From CAADGL01 sp964643885 (GTDB lineage: Bacteria > Planctomycetota > Phycisphaerae > UBA1845 > Fen-1342), in NCBI GenBank assembly GCA_964643885.1, contig CAZXUI010000032.1:1-44166 (forward strand): 44,166 nt of DNA, in the 5' to 3' direction. Numbering within the stretch: the stretch's first letter is position 1; every line of letters begins with the position of its first letter. The notes below the pieces were generated by a model. That model did no database searches. It saw only the letters and a list, made by a program, of their open reading frames with translations, and was not told the origin of the DNA. Shown piece after piece: positions 1-7,898 of this stretch. A program made the translations under genes and the position numbers.

Positions 1-1939
1 CGCCCTACGACGCTTCCCTGGTAGCGGACCAGCAGTTCCGGCCGGCCGCCGGCGGCGTGCCCGAAGGTGCCGATCACCGTCGCTTCGCACTCCTCCTGCT
101 CCATGATCCGCATCAGCCGCTCGATGTTCTCCGCCGGGACGGCCAGCACCATCCGCTCCTGAGCCTCGCTGATCCAGATCTCGTCATAGCGCAGCCCTGC
201 GTACTTGAGCGGTACTTTCTCCAGCTCGACGGCCGCGCCGACCGCCTCACCCATCTCGCCGACCGCGCTGCTGAGTCCGCCCGCGCCGCAGTCCGTGATC
301 GCGCTATAGAGGCACCCGGCCGCGTCGTCGCGGCAGCGCAGCACGGCGTCGAGCACGCGTTTCTCGGTGATCGCGTTGCCGATCTGCACCGCGTGCGAGA
401 ATTCATCCACGTGCGAGTCGGTCAGCTCCGCCGAGGAGAACGTCGCTCCATGAATGCCGTCGCGGCCCGTCCGCCCGCCGACCAGCACGACCAGGTCTCC
501 CGGCCGGGCCGCCTTGTCGATCTTGTCGATCGGTATCAGCCCCACGCAGCCGCAATAGACGAGCGGGTTGCCGATGTAGCGCGGGTCGAAGCTGATCGCC
601 CCGTTGACCGTCGGAATGCCCATCCGGTTGCCGTAGTCGGCCACGCCCTGCACGACGCCCTTGAGCACCCGCGCCGGGTGCAGCACGCCGCGCGGCAGGT
701 CTTCCAGCGGCCAGTCGCCGGGGGCCACGCAGAACACGTCCGTATTCGCGATCGGCCGCGCCCCCCGCCCGCAGCCGATTACGTCGCGGATACACCCGCC
801 GACGCCGGTCGCGGCCCCGCCGTAGGGCTCGATCGCCGACGGGTGATTGTGCGTCTCCACCTTGAAGGCCACGCCGTACTGCTCATCGAGCGCGATCACC
901 CCGGCGTTGTCCTTGAAGACCGACAGGCAGCGCGGCCCGCGACCCTCCGCCATCAGCCGCTCCGTCGCCGCCGCGATCGTCTCCTTGAGCAGATTCCCGT
1001 ACCGGCGTTCGATGGTGCCGCCGCCGTCAGCCGCCCCGAAACCCGCCCCGCGATAGGCCACTTCGCTCTTGAGCGTCTTGTGGACGCAGTGCTCGGACCA
1101 AGTCTGAGCCAGCGTCTCCAGCTCCAGGTCCGTCGGCTCGCTGCCACGCTGCCGAAAGTGCGCCTGAATCGCCCGCATCTCGTCGAGCGAAAGAAACAGG
1201 TGCCCCTCGCGCGAGAGCCGCTCCAGCCCGGCGTCATCCAGCTCGCGAATCGGCACTTGCCGGAGCTTGAACTCGAACACCGGAGGCTGCGGTGCTTCGC
1301 GCACTCCGGCCGTGCCGAGCACGACCTCCTCGATGCAGTCGTTTGCCAGCGTACGCCGGGCCGCCGCCAGCAGCGCCTCGCGCTCGATCCGCCCCGCGAC
1401 CACGAACCGCCGCGCCGTGCGGACCCCCGTCACCGCGTGGCCCTCCGCCCGCAGCTCCGCCAGGGTGCTCTCGGCGACGGGNNNNNNNNNNNNNNNNNNN
1501 NNNNNNNNNNNNNNNNNNNNNNNNNNNNNNNNNNNNNNNNNNNNNNNNNNNNNNNNNNNNNNNNNNNNNNNNNNNNNNNNNCCGTCACCGCGTGGCCCTC
1601 CGCCCGCAGCTCCGCCAGGGTGCTCTCGGCGACGGGGTCCATTACGCCCGGCCGCAGATGCACCTCGAAGGACGCTCGGCCCGCCGGCGGATCCGGAACA
1701 ACCTCACCCGCGACCAGGACGTGCGCGGCTTCGGTCACCGGGTCGACCAGCAGGCTCTGCGCGACGCGCTGGGCCCGCTCGGCGTCCAGATCGCCGTCGA
1801 TCAGAAACAGCCGCGACGGATAGACCGTTTCCAGCCCGTCCAGGCCGGCGTCGCGCAGAAGGGCGGCGGTCTGTGTGTCCGCGCGCGGCTCCCGCGCCGC
1901 GGGAGACACCGGCACGATCTCGACTCGAACGGTCGCCAT
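1..1939 (-). CDS. purL: Phosphoribosylformylglycinamidine synthase, PurS-PurL fusion (partial; runs off the left edge)
   Basis: Converts FGAR to FGAM in de novo purine synthesis, using ammonia from a PurQ partner that is not seen here. Starts at ATG 1939 with a GGAGG ribosome site just upstream. Residues ~85-155 are a PurS-like fold (VHLRPGVMDP, later TLANDCIEE). Residues ~1-75 look like a second, degenerate PurS repeat. The catalytic PurL part follows, with QTWSEHCVHKT, the THNHPSAIEPYGGAATGVGG block and TVNGAISFDPRYIGNP. The C-terminal half lies outside the window. A 100-N gap with duplicated 55-bp ends interrupts the gene near residue 118. Taken literally this breaks the frame (155 extra bases), but removing one 55-bp copy plus the Ns restores one continuous reading frame, so I treat the gene as intact. 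It is divergent from accA. Confidence 0.96.
1427..1636. other. Scaffold gap (100 N at 1482-1581) flanked by an identical 55-bp sequence
   Basis: The 55 bases at 1427-1481 are repeated exactly at 1582-1636 on the other side of the 100 N. The gap lies inside purL. Removing one copy and the Ns restores the reading frame, so this is best read as two contigs sharing a 55-base overlap that the scaffolder failed to merge, not a real duplication. Confidence 0.93.
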
Positions 1940-2173
1940 GCTCCCTCCATGAAGTCCCCCACTTCCTGCCAGCCGGCTTGTAATCCCATCTGGCGGCGCC
2001 GAATCATATCCGTGGGGACGGGCGGCGCCGCGACGCATTCGCGGCCGGGCAGCTAGTTCCGAGCCATACCGCCGGGCCGGGAGTGACCCGCCGCGGCCGA
2101 CGGTCGCGCCGCCAGCCCGCCCCATTTTGGGGATTCGCAGGGAAGCAGAGGACCGCCGCAAGAACCGTAACAT

Positions 2174-2349
2174 CCTGTAAATAAGAGCTTTACGTTCTTA
2201 TTGGCACGAACAAGGTGTAACCTCGGCGACATTTGGCCGCCGTTTGCTCTTGCCCGCTCGGGTCCATTGCGCTTACAGTTCCCCGTTTAAGGGGTTGTTG
2301 TAGGCATGGATGCGGCGCGGACAACAGGCCTGGATGGCGAGGGTCGTAG
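2174..2349. promoter_or_regulatory. Divergent purL/accA intergenic region with an inverted repeat
   Basis: This short stretch is clearly more AT-rich than its surroundings and separates two divergent biosynthetic genes. It holds a 7-bp perfect inverted repeat, AATAAGA at 2180-2186 and TCTTATT at 2196-2202 with a 9-nt spacer, which has the form of an operator. A small CCCC/GGGG hairpin follows at 2281-2294. I cannot pick a convincing -35/-10 pair on either strand. Operator function is inferred. Confidence 0.4.
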
Positions 2350-3453
2350 ATGAGTGCACAACCGACTGCGTCGGGTTCTGCAAACGCTTCGTTCGGACAC
2401 GTCCTCGAGTTTGAGAAGCCCATCGTCAAAATGGAGCAGGAGATTCTCCGGCTCGAAGCCAGCCAGGCGGAATCCGGCCGCGATTATTCGGCCGTCATCA
2501 AGGGCATCCGTGAGCAGCTTAGCGCGGCCCTGAAGCAGTCTTACGGCAATCTGACCTCCTGGGAGAACGTGCTGGTCGCCCGGCACCCGAAGCGTCCGCT
2601 GCTGCGCGACTACATCCGCATGATCTGCCAGGATTTCTGCGAACTGCATGGCGACAAGCTCTATTCCGATGATCGCGCCCTGATCACGGGCTTCGCCCGG
2701 GTGGCCGGTCATCGTGTCATGCTTATCGGACATCACAAGGGCCGCGATACGCGCGAGAAGATCGAGGCGAACTTCGGCTGCGCCCATCCGGAGGGCTACC
2801 GCAAGGCCCTTCAGAAGATGCAGCTCGCGGCCAAGTTCAAGGTCCCGATCGTCGCGTTGATCGACACGCCCGGTGCCTATCCAGGTGTGGAAGCCGAGGA
2901 GCGCGGCATCGCCCGCGCCATCGCCGTCAATCTGATGGAGATGAGCCGGCTCCAGACCCCGATTATCGCGTGCGTCATCGGCGAAGGTGGCAGCGGCGGC
3001 GCTTTGGGTATCGCCGTCGCCGACCAGGTCGCCGTCATGGAGCACGCCTATTACTCCGTCATCAGCCCCGAGGGCTGTGCGGCCATCCTCTGGAAGTCCG
3101 GCGAGCACGCCGCCAAGGCGGCCGAGGCGCTCCGTCTGACCCCCAAGGAGCTGCTCAAGCTGGGGCTGATCGACGCGATCGTGGAGGAGCCGCTCGGCGG
3201 GGCGCATCGCGACCCGCAGACCGCGGCCAAGAGCCTGGAAGGCTGGATCGGCCGTACGCTGCGCGATCTGCGCCGCCTGAAGACGGACACGATTCTCCGC
3301 CGCCGCTCGGAACGCCTCCGGGCGATCGGCAGCTTCGTGGTCCGGACGGCGGAACAGGCCGCGGCCGCGGCGGCCAAGCCTGCTCGCAGCCGTTCGCGCC
3401 GGACGAGCGCGGCCCCGGCGGAATCGGTCCCGAAGGTCGAAGTCGCGTCCTGA
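2350..3453 (+). CDS. accA: Acetyl-CoA carboxylase carboxyltransferase subunit alpha
   Basis: Alpha half of the carboxyltransferase that moves the carboxyl group from carboxybiotin to acetyl-CoA, the first committed step of fatty acid synthesis (cytoplasm; partner AccD, not in this window). The 367-residue protein has the family hallmarks: an N-terminal helical segment (LEFEKPIVKMEQEI), DTPGAYPG around residue 175, GEGGSGGALGIAVAD around 215 and ISPEGCAAILWK around 238. Start ATG 2350 is preceded by GAGGG. The C-terminal ~45 residues are Ala/Arg/Ser-rich and extend beyond the usual end of about 320 residues, likely a disordered basic tail. Alone on its strand, divergent from purL. Confidence 0.97.
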   Translation: MSAQPTASGSANASFGHVLEFEKPIVKMEQEILRLEASQAESGRDYSAVIKGIREQLSAALKQSYGNLTSWENVLVARHPKRPLLRDYIRMICQDFCELHGDKLYSDDRALITGFARVAGHRVMLIGHHKGRDTREKIEANFGCAHPEGYRKALQKMQLAAKFKVPIVALIDTPGAYPGVEAEERGIARAIAVNLMEMSRLQTPIIACVIGEGGSGGALGIAVADQVAVMEHAYYSVISPEGCAAILWKSGEHAAKAAEALRLTPKELLKLGLIDAIVEEPLGGAHRDPQTAAKSLEGWIGRTLRDLRRLKTDTILRRRSERLRAIGSFVVRTAEQAAAAAAKPARSRSRRTSAAPAESVPKVEVAS

Positions 3454-3484
3454 AGCCGTCGCATCGAGGTCAGCTCTGTCGCGC

Positions 3485-3490
3485 TACAAT
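3485..3490 (+). promoter_or_regulatory. Putative -10 element (TACAAT) upstream of the DUF971 gene
   Basis: TACAATCC lies about 85 nt before the DUF971 start, between it and the end of accA. No matching -35 hexamer at 16-18 bp is obvious. The same TAnAATCC pattern recurs before other genes in the window, which is the main support. Confidence 0.3.
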
Positions 3491-3575
3491 CCTGGTGCGG
3501 GACTTGCGCCCGGTTCGTACCCTCTCCGGCCCGGAGAGGCGAGCCGCCCCATGAGCGTGTCTGAGTGTGGGGGCC

Positions 3576-3932
3576 ATGAGCAGCTCCGAGTCTGCCGCCT
3601 ATCCGCTGGAACTCGACTTGGACCGCCGCCGCGAGCTGCGCATCCGCTGGGACGACGGCGGGCGGAGCACGATTCCGCTGGTAGAGCTGCGACGGGCGTG
3701 CCCGTGCGCGGCCTGTCGGGCCGAACGCGAGCAGCAGAGTGCCAATCCGCTGCGCGTCGTGCCCGCTCTGGCCAACCCGGACGACCAGGTGGTCGTTCAG
3801 TCGGCCGAGCTGGCCGGCACCTACGCTCTGCGGATCACCTGGCAGGACGGCCACGCGACGGGCATCTACAGCTTCCCGCTGCTGCGTTCGCTGGGGCGGC
3901 TGACGCTGCCCGGCCGGCCGGCGGGCGGATGA
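3576..3932 (+). CDS. DUF971 family protein (GBBH-like N-terminal domain)
   Basis: A protein of about 118 residues matching the DUF971 family, the small N-terminal domain fold of gamma-butyrobetaine hydroxylase. Family marks are visible: a beta-rich start (LELDLDRRRELRIRWDDGG), the RRACPCAACRAE motif with clustered cysteines around residue 40, and WQDGHATGIYSFPLLR near the end. Stand-alone bacterial members are often linked to iron-sulfur cluster metabolism, but nothing nearby tests that. ATG 3576 with a G-rich stretch upstream is preferred to the in-frame GTG 3567. It follows accA by about 120 bp. Confidence 0.85.
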   Translation: MSSSESAAYPLELDLDRRRELRIRWDDGGRSTIPLVELRRACPCAACRAEREQQSANPLRVVPALANPDDQVVVQSAELAGTYALRITWQDGHATGIYSFPLLRSLGRLTLPGRPAGG

Positions 3933-4054
3933 GAGCCCGCGCCGCTGCGTGTCGCCAATCGGTGCGGTGGGCTCATAACGTGGCGCCGGAGCAGGCCGCG
4001 GATGGGTTTCGCGGACGCGAACATGCACCCGCGAGCGTCGTAGAAAGGTACAAC

Positions 4055-4264
4055 GGTGGTAGAAACCCGGGAGTTTCTAGGGATTTGCCGTGGACCGCGC
4101 GGCGGCTGTNNNNNNNNNNNNNNNNNNNNNNNNNNNNNNNNNNNNNNNNNNNNNNNNNNNNNNNNNNNNNNNNNNNNNNNNNNNNNNNNNNNNNNNNNNN
4201 NNNNNNNNNGGTGGTAGAAACCCGGGAGTTTCTAGGGATTTGCCGTGGACCGCGCGGCGGCTGT
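4055..4264. other. Scaffold gap (100 N at 4110-4209) flanked by an identical 55-bp sequence
   Basis: Bases 4055-4109 recur exactly at 4210-4264. As at the purL gap, this is a 55-base contig overlap left unmerged, here in noncoding DNA between the DUF971 and DUF2617-like genes. The true intergenic distance is probably 155 bp shorter than drawn. From 3933 to 4268 I see no gene. Confidence 0.9.
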
Positions 4265-4268
4265 TCGT

Positions 4269-4274
4269 TATAAT
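4269..4274 (+). promoter_or_regulatory. Putative -10 element (TATAAT) upstream of the DUF2617-like gene
   Basis: A perfect TATAAT lies 47 nt before the ATG at 4322. The nearest -35-like hexamer (TTGCCG at 4240-4245) is 23 bp away, too far for a standard promoter, so only the -10 box is supported. Confidence 0.45.
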
Positions 4275-4321
4275 TCTGGATTCAACTTGCGGCCGACATG
4301 GCGGCCCATGGAGTGAGGTTG

Positions 4322-4891
4322 ATGGGTCAGGATTTGCGAAAGAGTGAGCCAGGGATGGTCGCCTGCCAGGCGGCTGATCTGAACCTGTTCCTGTACGATC
4401 GTCCGCTGCATCCGGAGCTCTTCCGGCATTTCGTGGATCGGTCGGTGGTTCAGGCGCGTTACCAGGCGGACGCATGGATTATCGGACTTGGCCACGCGGT
4501 CACGGTCCGGGCGGGCAACCGCTGCATGACGGAGCTGATCGCCCCGGAGAGCGACTCGCTCCCGTCGCGCGGGATTCTGACGCGTTTCCGCCTGAAGGGC
4601 GAGCGCGACCTCGACCGCCGCGGCGACGCCGGCTGGCACTACATGGTCAGCAGCCAGGTCGAGCAGATGGACGAGCCGCTCTACAAGTCCGTTCACGTCG
4701 AGCTGGTCCGCCACGCCGCCAAGCGGGGCTGGTTCCAGGCCTACGACCAGTGGGCCGACGGCGACCTCGTACCGTTCTCCTATATCGACCACGAGGCCCG
4801 CGACGGCGAGTTCCACGTGCACGCGTTCCATGCCTTCCCGCATGAGCGCACCATCGTCAAGACGCAGACGATCTTCGAGCTCGCCCGCTAA
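4322..4891 (+). CDS. DUF2617-like protein of unknown function
   Basis: A 189-residue soluble protein. The pattern LYDRPLHPELFRHF near the N-terminus and HAFHAFPHERTIVKTQTIFEL at the C-terminus resembles, from memory, planctomycete members of DUF2617, a family without a known role. No signal peptide, membrane segment or catalytic motif is visible. Histidines cluster in the last 30 residues (FHVHAFHAF), which could bind metal, but that is speculation. ATG 4322 is preferred over ATG 4298 because GGAGTGAGG sits directly upstream. The gene stands alone between a TATAAT box and a strong terminator. Confidence 0.7.
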   Translation: MGQDLRKSEPGMVACQAADLNLFLYDRPLHPELFRHFVDRSVVQARYQADAWIIGLGHAVTVRAGNRCMTELIAPESDSLPSRGILTRFRLKGERDLDRRGDAGWHYMVSSQVEQMDEPLYKSVHVELVRHAAKRGWFQAYDQWADGDLVPFSYIDHEARDGEFHVHAFHAFPHERTIVKTQTIFELAR

Positions 4892-4940
4892 GCGATACAG
4901 CGAGACAGCGAGACAGCGAGACAGCGAGTCAGCGAGACAG
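4891..4940. repeat. 8-bp tandem repeat (AGCGAGAC, about six units)
   Basis: Units of eight bases (first AGCGATAC, then mostly AGCGAGAC with one AGCGAGTC) begin at the last base of the DUF2617-like stop codon and end just before the terminator hairpin. A simple-sequence repeat in this spot can vary in length by slippage without affecting the protein. Confidence 0.85.
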
Positions 4941-4942
4941 AC

Positions 4943-5004
4943 CGCCCCGGTTCCTGATTCGGCCGCCCTCGCGGCCGGCAACGATCAGCAGCCGGGGCGT
5001 TTTT
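4943..5004 (+). terminator. Intrinsic terminator after the DUF2617-like gene
   Basis: An outer stem pairs CGCCCCGG (4943-4950) with CCGGGGCG (4992-4999), an inner stem pairs CGGCCGC with GCGGCCG, and TTTTT follows immediately at 5000-5004. This is the clearest Rho-independent terminator in the window. Confidence 0.85.
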
Positions 5005-5175
5005 CTGCCCGGATCCGCTAGCGATGTCAGCCGCAAAGGCTGCCTCAGGGCTCGGAGAGCGCGGGGCACCACTCTGCCGCAGTTCGGGGCGAGTTGCGGT
5101 CGAGACGCCCGCGCTCGCCAGGTTGCGGGAGTATTGACCAGCTACACCAGGCTCGCCGCACGGCGCAGCCCCGCC

Positions 5176-5181
5176 TAAGAT
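5176..5181 (+). promoter_or_regulatory. -10 element (TAAGAT) 7 nt before the uvrA start
   Basis: TAAGAT ends exactly 7 nt before ATG 5189, and there is no Shine-Dalgarno. This geometry puts transcription start at or next to the A of the ATG, as in leaderless mRNAs. A TTGACC at 5134-5139 is too distant to be its -35. Confidence 0.45.
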
Positions 5182-5188
5182 TCCTGCG

Positions 5189-7165
5189 ATGGCCCGACCC
5201 GACCAGAGCGAGATCCGCGTCGCCGGCGCGCGCGAGCACAACCTCCGGGACGTGACGCTCACTCTCCCCAAGGGCAAGCTCATCTGCTTCACCGGCGTCT
5301 CCGGCAGCGGAAAGAGCAGCCTCGCCTTCGACACGCTCTATGCCGAAGGCCAGCGCCGCTACATCGAGTCGCTCAGCTCTTACGCCCGCCAGTTTCTCGG
5401 CCAGCTCCCCAAGCCCGACGTCGACCAGATCAGCGGCCTGGCTCCGTCGATCTCCATCCAGCAGAAGACCAGCGGCTGGAACCCGCGCAGCACCGTCGGC
5501 ACCATCACGCAGATACACGACTACATCCGCGTGCTCTACGCCCGCGCGGGCACCGCCCACTGCCCCGACTGCAACAAGCCCATCACCGCCCAGACGCGCG
5601 ACCAGATGATCGCCCGCCTGCTGGCTCTGCCGCCGGACACGGCCGTCCTCCTGCTCGCGCCGGTCGTCCGCGCTCAAAAGGGCGAACACCGCGACCTGCT
5701 GGCCGACCTGGTCAACCGCGGCTTCATCCGCGCCCGGATCGACGGCGAAGTCGTCGACTTGTCGCAGGCTCCCAGCCTCGACCGCTACCGCCGCCACGAT
5801 ATCGAGGTGGTCGTTGACCGCCTCGTGCTGCGCGAGGGCGTCCGCGCCCGCCTGGCCGAGAGCCTGGACCTGGCTCTCGAGACCGGCAGCGGATCGGCCA
5901 TCGCTGCGCTGCTGAGCGACGAGCCGCCGGGCGAGGCGCCCCAGTCCTCGCGCCGTCGCCGAAGCGCCTCGGCCGGACGGGATATTCTGCTCTCGGCCGG
6001 CTACACCTGCGCTTCCTGCGGCCGCGGTTTCGAGCCGCCCAGCCCGCAGCTCTTCAGCTTCAATAGCCCGCAGGGCATGTGCACCTATTGCGACGGGTTG
6101 GGCGACCGCTTCGACTTCGATCCCGCGCTGCTCGTGCCGGACGAGTCGCTGAGCTTTCTGTCGCCCTGCGTCGTGCCGATGCGCCGTCCGCCCGGGCGCT
6201 GGCGGCGGCACATCTACGAAGGCGTGGCCCGCCACCTCGGCGTCGACCTGCGCCGCCCGTGGCGCGAATTGCCGCGCGAGGCCCGGCACGCTCTGCTCTA
6301 TGGCACGGGCGATGCGCACATCACGTATGAGTGGCGCACGCGGCAGGGCGTCTGGAAGCACGGCGGACCGTCTGAAGGCGTCGTGGCGGAGCTGAACGCC
6401 CGCTATCGCAAGGCGACCTCCGCGATGGTCCGCCGCTACTACGAGCAGTTCATGCGGCACAGTCCCTGTCCGCAGTGCCACGGCTCGCGCCTCAATGCCT
6501 TCGCGCTGGCGGTCACGATCGACGGCCGCACCGCCGCGGGCCGCGTCGAGCCGTTGAATATCGACCAGGTCTGCAAGCTCTCCATCGTCGACGCGCTGCA
6601 CTTTTTCGAGCACCTGCGGCTCGCGGGTGTGCGTGAGATCATCGCGGCCGAGCCGCTGAAGGAGATCCGCGCCCGGCTGCGGTTTCTGGTCGACGTCGGG
6701 CTGGATTATCTCACGCTCGACCGCTCGGCCCCCACGCTCTCCGGCGGCGAGTCGCAGCGTATCCGTCTGGCCAGCCAGATCGGTTGCGGCCTGGTGGGCG
6801 TGCTCTACGTGCTGGACGAGCCGAGCATCGGCCTGCACCCGCGCGACAACCAGCGGCTGCTGGATTCGCTCCGCCGGCTGCGCGACCAGGGCAACACCGT
6901 GCTCGTCGTCGAGCACGACCGCGACACGATGGAGGCCGCCGACCTGATCGTCGACTTCGGCCCCGGCCCGGGCGTCCGCGGCGGGCGGGTCGTCGCGCAG
7001 GGCACGGTGGAGGACCTCAGCCGCGCGGATGAGTCGCTCACCGGCGCCTATCTGGCCGGCAAGCGCAGCATCGAGGTCCCCGCGCAGCGCCGCCCCGTCT
7101 CATCGCCGCCGAGCGCTGAGCCGGTTCGCGCTGCACGCGGGAAGCGGCCGGTCAAGGCCCGGTAA
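5189..7165 (+). CDS. uvrA: UvrA-like excinuclease ABC ATPase, N-terminal half only
   Basis: UvrA is the damage-sensing ATPase of nucleotide excision repair and normally has two ABC ATPase halves in about 940 residues. This 658-residue protein contains one complete first half: Walker A GVSGSGKSS (K42), IESLSSYARQFL, an inserted zinc module with C274, C277, C298 and C301 (CASC...CTYC) around LFSFNSPQGMC, a CPQCHGSRLN segment, ABC signature TLSGGESQ (516-523), Walker B VLYVLDEPS and an H-loop VVEHD. It ends with a basic linker (RGKRPVKAR) exactly where the second half would begin with a GAxxNNL motif. No UvrA-like sequence is evident in the next 460 bp. Either the second half is encoded elsewhere or this is a single-half paralogue. 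It appears leaderless. Confidence 0.93.
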   Translation: MARPDQSEIRVAGAREHNLRDVTLTLPKGKLICFTGVSGSGKSSLAFDTLYAEGQRRYIESLSSYARQFLGQLPKPDVDQISGLAPSISIQQKTSGWNPRSTVGTITQIHDYIRVLYARAGTAHCPDCNKPITAQTRDQMIARLLALPPDTAVLLLAPVVRAQKGEHRDLLADLVNRGFIRARIDGEVVDLSQAPSLDRYRRHDIEVVVDRLVLREGVRARLAESLDLALETGSGSAIAALLSDEPPGEAPQSSRRRRSASAGRDILLSAGYTCASCGRGFEPPSPQLFSFNSPQGMCTYCDGLGDRFDFDPALLVPDESLSFLSPCVVPMRRPPGRWRRHIYEGVARHLGVDLRRPWRELPREARHALLYGTGDAHITYEWRTRQGVWKHGGPSEGVVAELNARYRKATSAMVRRYYEQFMRHSPCPQCHGSRLNAFALAVTIDGRTAAGRVEPLNIDQVCKLSIVDALHFFEHLRLAGVREIIAAEPLKEIRARLRFLVDVGLDYLTLDRSAPTLSGGESQRIRLASQIGCGLVGVLYVLDEPSIGLHPRDNQRLLDSLRRLRDQGNTVLVVEHDRDTMEAADLIVDFGPGPGVRGGRVVAQGTVEDLSRADESLTGAYLAGKRSIEVPAQRRPVSSPPSAEPVRAARGKRPVKAR

Positions 7166-7625
7166 GCGGACGGCGAGACGCGCCCGCAATTCCTGCCGAT
7201 CTTCGCACTCTCTCGCTTTTTTTACGCGGATAGCCTGCCCAGCATCGCGCGTCAGAAGCGCCCATTTTGCCAGCTCAGATTTTTTGCGCGTGCTCACGGA
7301 TTTCCTCGCCGCCGCTGCACGCTTGCCGGATCGCGGCCGCTCGCCGCGGCGCTGCCCATAAAGCAGCGGCCGCCGGCTCGCGTCGGCCGCCTCTGCCGCA
7401 CGTTGCGCCCCGCGCCTGTGTTCGTTTGCGCCCGGCGGTCAAGTGCCGGCTGGCCGCGGGCCGGGTTGTGCGGTCCGCGCGGCGCCCAAACATTTGACAT
7501 GCTTTGGGTGAACGCCGACGGTCCGGCGGACCGCGACGTAGGACCTGTCGACCCGACAGGCCGACCGTGCGAGGTGACGCACGCAGGCACCCGCCGGTTT
7601 TGTGGGGAGAGAACGGCGTCCGGCC
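7166..7625. other. 460-bp intergenic region without a recognised gene
   Basis: I see no conserved protein in any frame. Two T-runs occur (about 7219-7225 and 7279-7284) without a good hairpin before them, so I do not call a terminator. No remnant of the missing second UvrA half can be recognised by eye. Confidence 0.6.
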
Positions 7626-7841
7626 ATGAGCGCGAAGACAGACACACCCGTGGTCACCATGATCTGTCCGAACCTCGCGTGCGGACACACGGTCAGCACG
7701 CCTGAGAGCATGCGCGGCACGATGGTGCGCTGCCCATACTGCAACGCCACGTTCCGCGTACCGACGCGGGAGCAGAGCATGCCGCCCGCGGTTGGAGACG
7801 AGAGAAACCGGCAGTCCGCGAAGCGCGGCGCCCGCCGCTAG
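7626..7841 (+). CDS. Small zinc-ribbon protein
   Basis: A 71-residue protein with one zinc-binding module: CPNLACGHTV, a short loop ESMRGTMV, then CPYCNATFRVP. The first half is unusual because CPNLACG spaces the cysteines by four residues, not two. The G-x-x-V-x-CPYC-x-x-x-F-x-V pattern is typical of zinc-ribbon domains common at protein N-termini in Planctomycetes, there often followed by a membrane anchor, which is absent here. A basic tail ends the protein. It lies 57 bp upstream of the TPR gene and may be co-transcribed. Start ATG 7626 is preferred to GTG 7602; neither has a well-spaced ribosome site. Confidence 0.65.
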   Translation: MSAKTDTPVVTMICPNLACGHTVSTPESMRGTMVRCPYCNATFRVPTREQSMPPAVGDERNRQSAKRGARR

Positions 7842-7898
7842 GCGGCCGCCGAACACGGCCTGCCGTGCCTGGAATGCATCTGGTTCGAGGGGGGGACC

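Noticed and set aside
1427..1636. True 55-bp duplication in purL
   Set aside because: It would break the frame of an essential gene, and the same length recurs at another gap, which indicates assembly.
5045..6916. 623-residue minus-strand open frame
   Set aside because: Antisense shadow of uvrA; no domain-like pattern.
7219..7284. Intrinsic terminator after uvrA
   Set aside because: Two T-runs exist but no stable GC stem directly precedes either.
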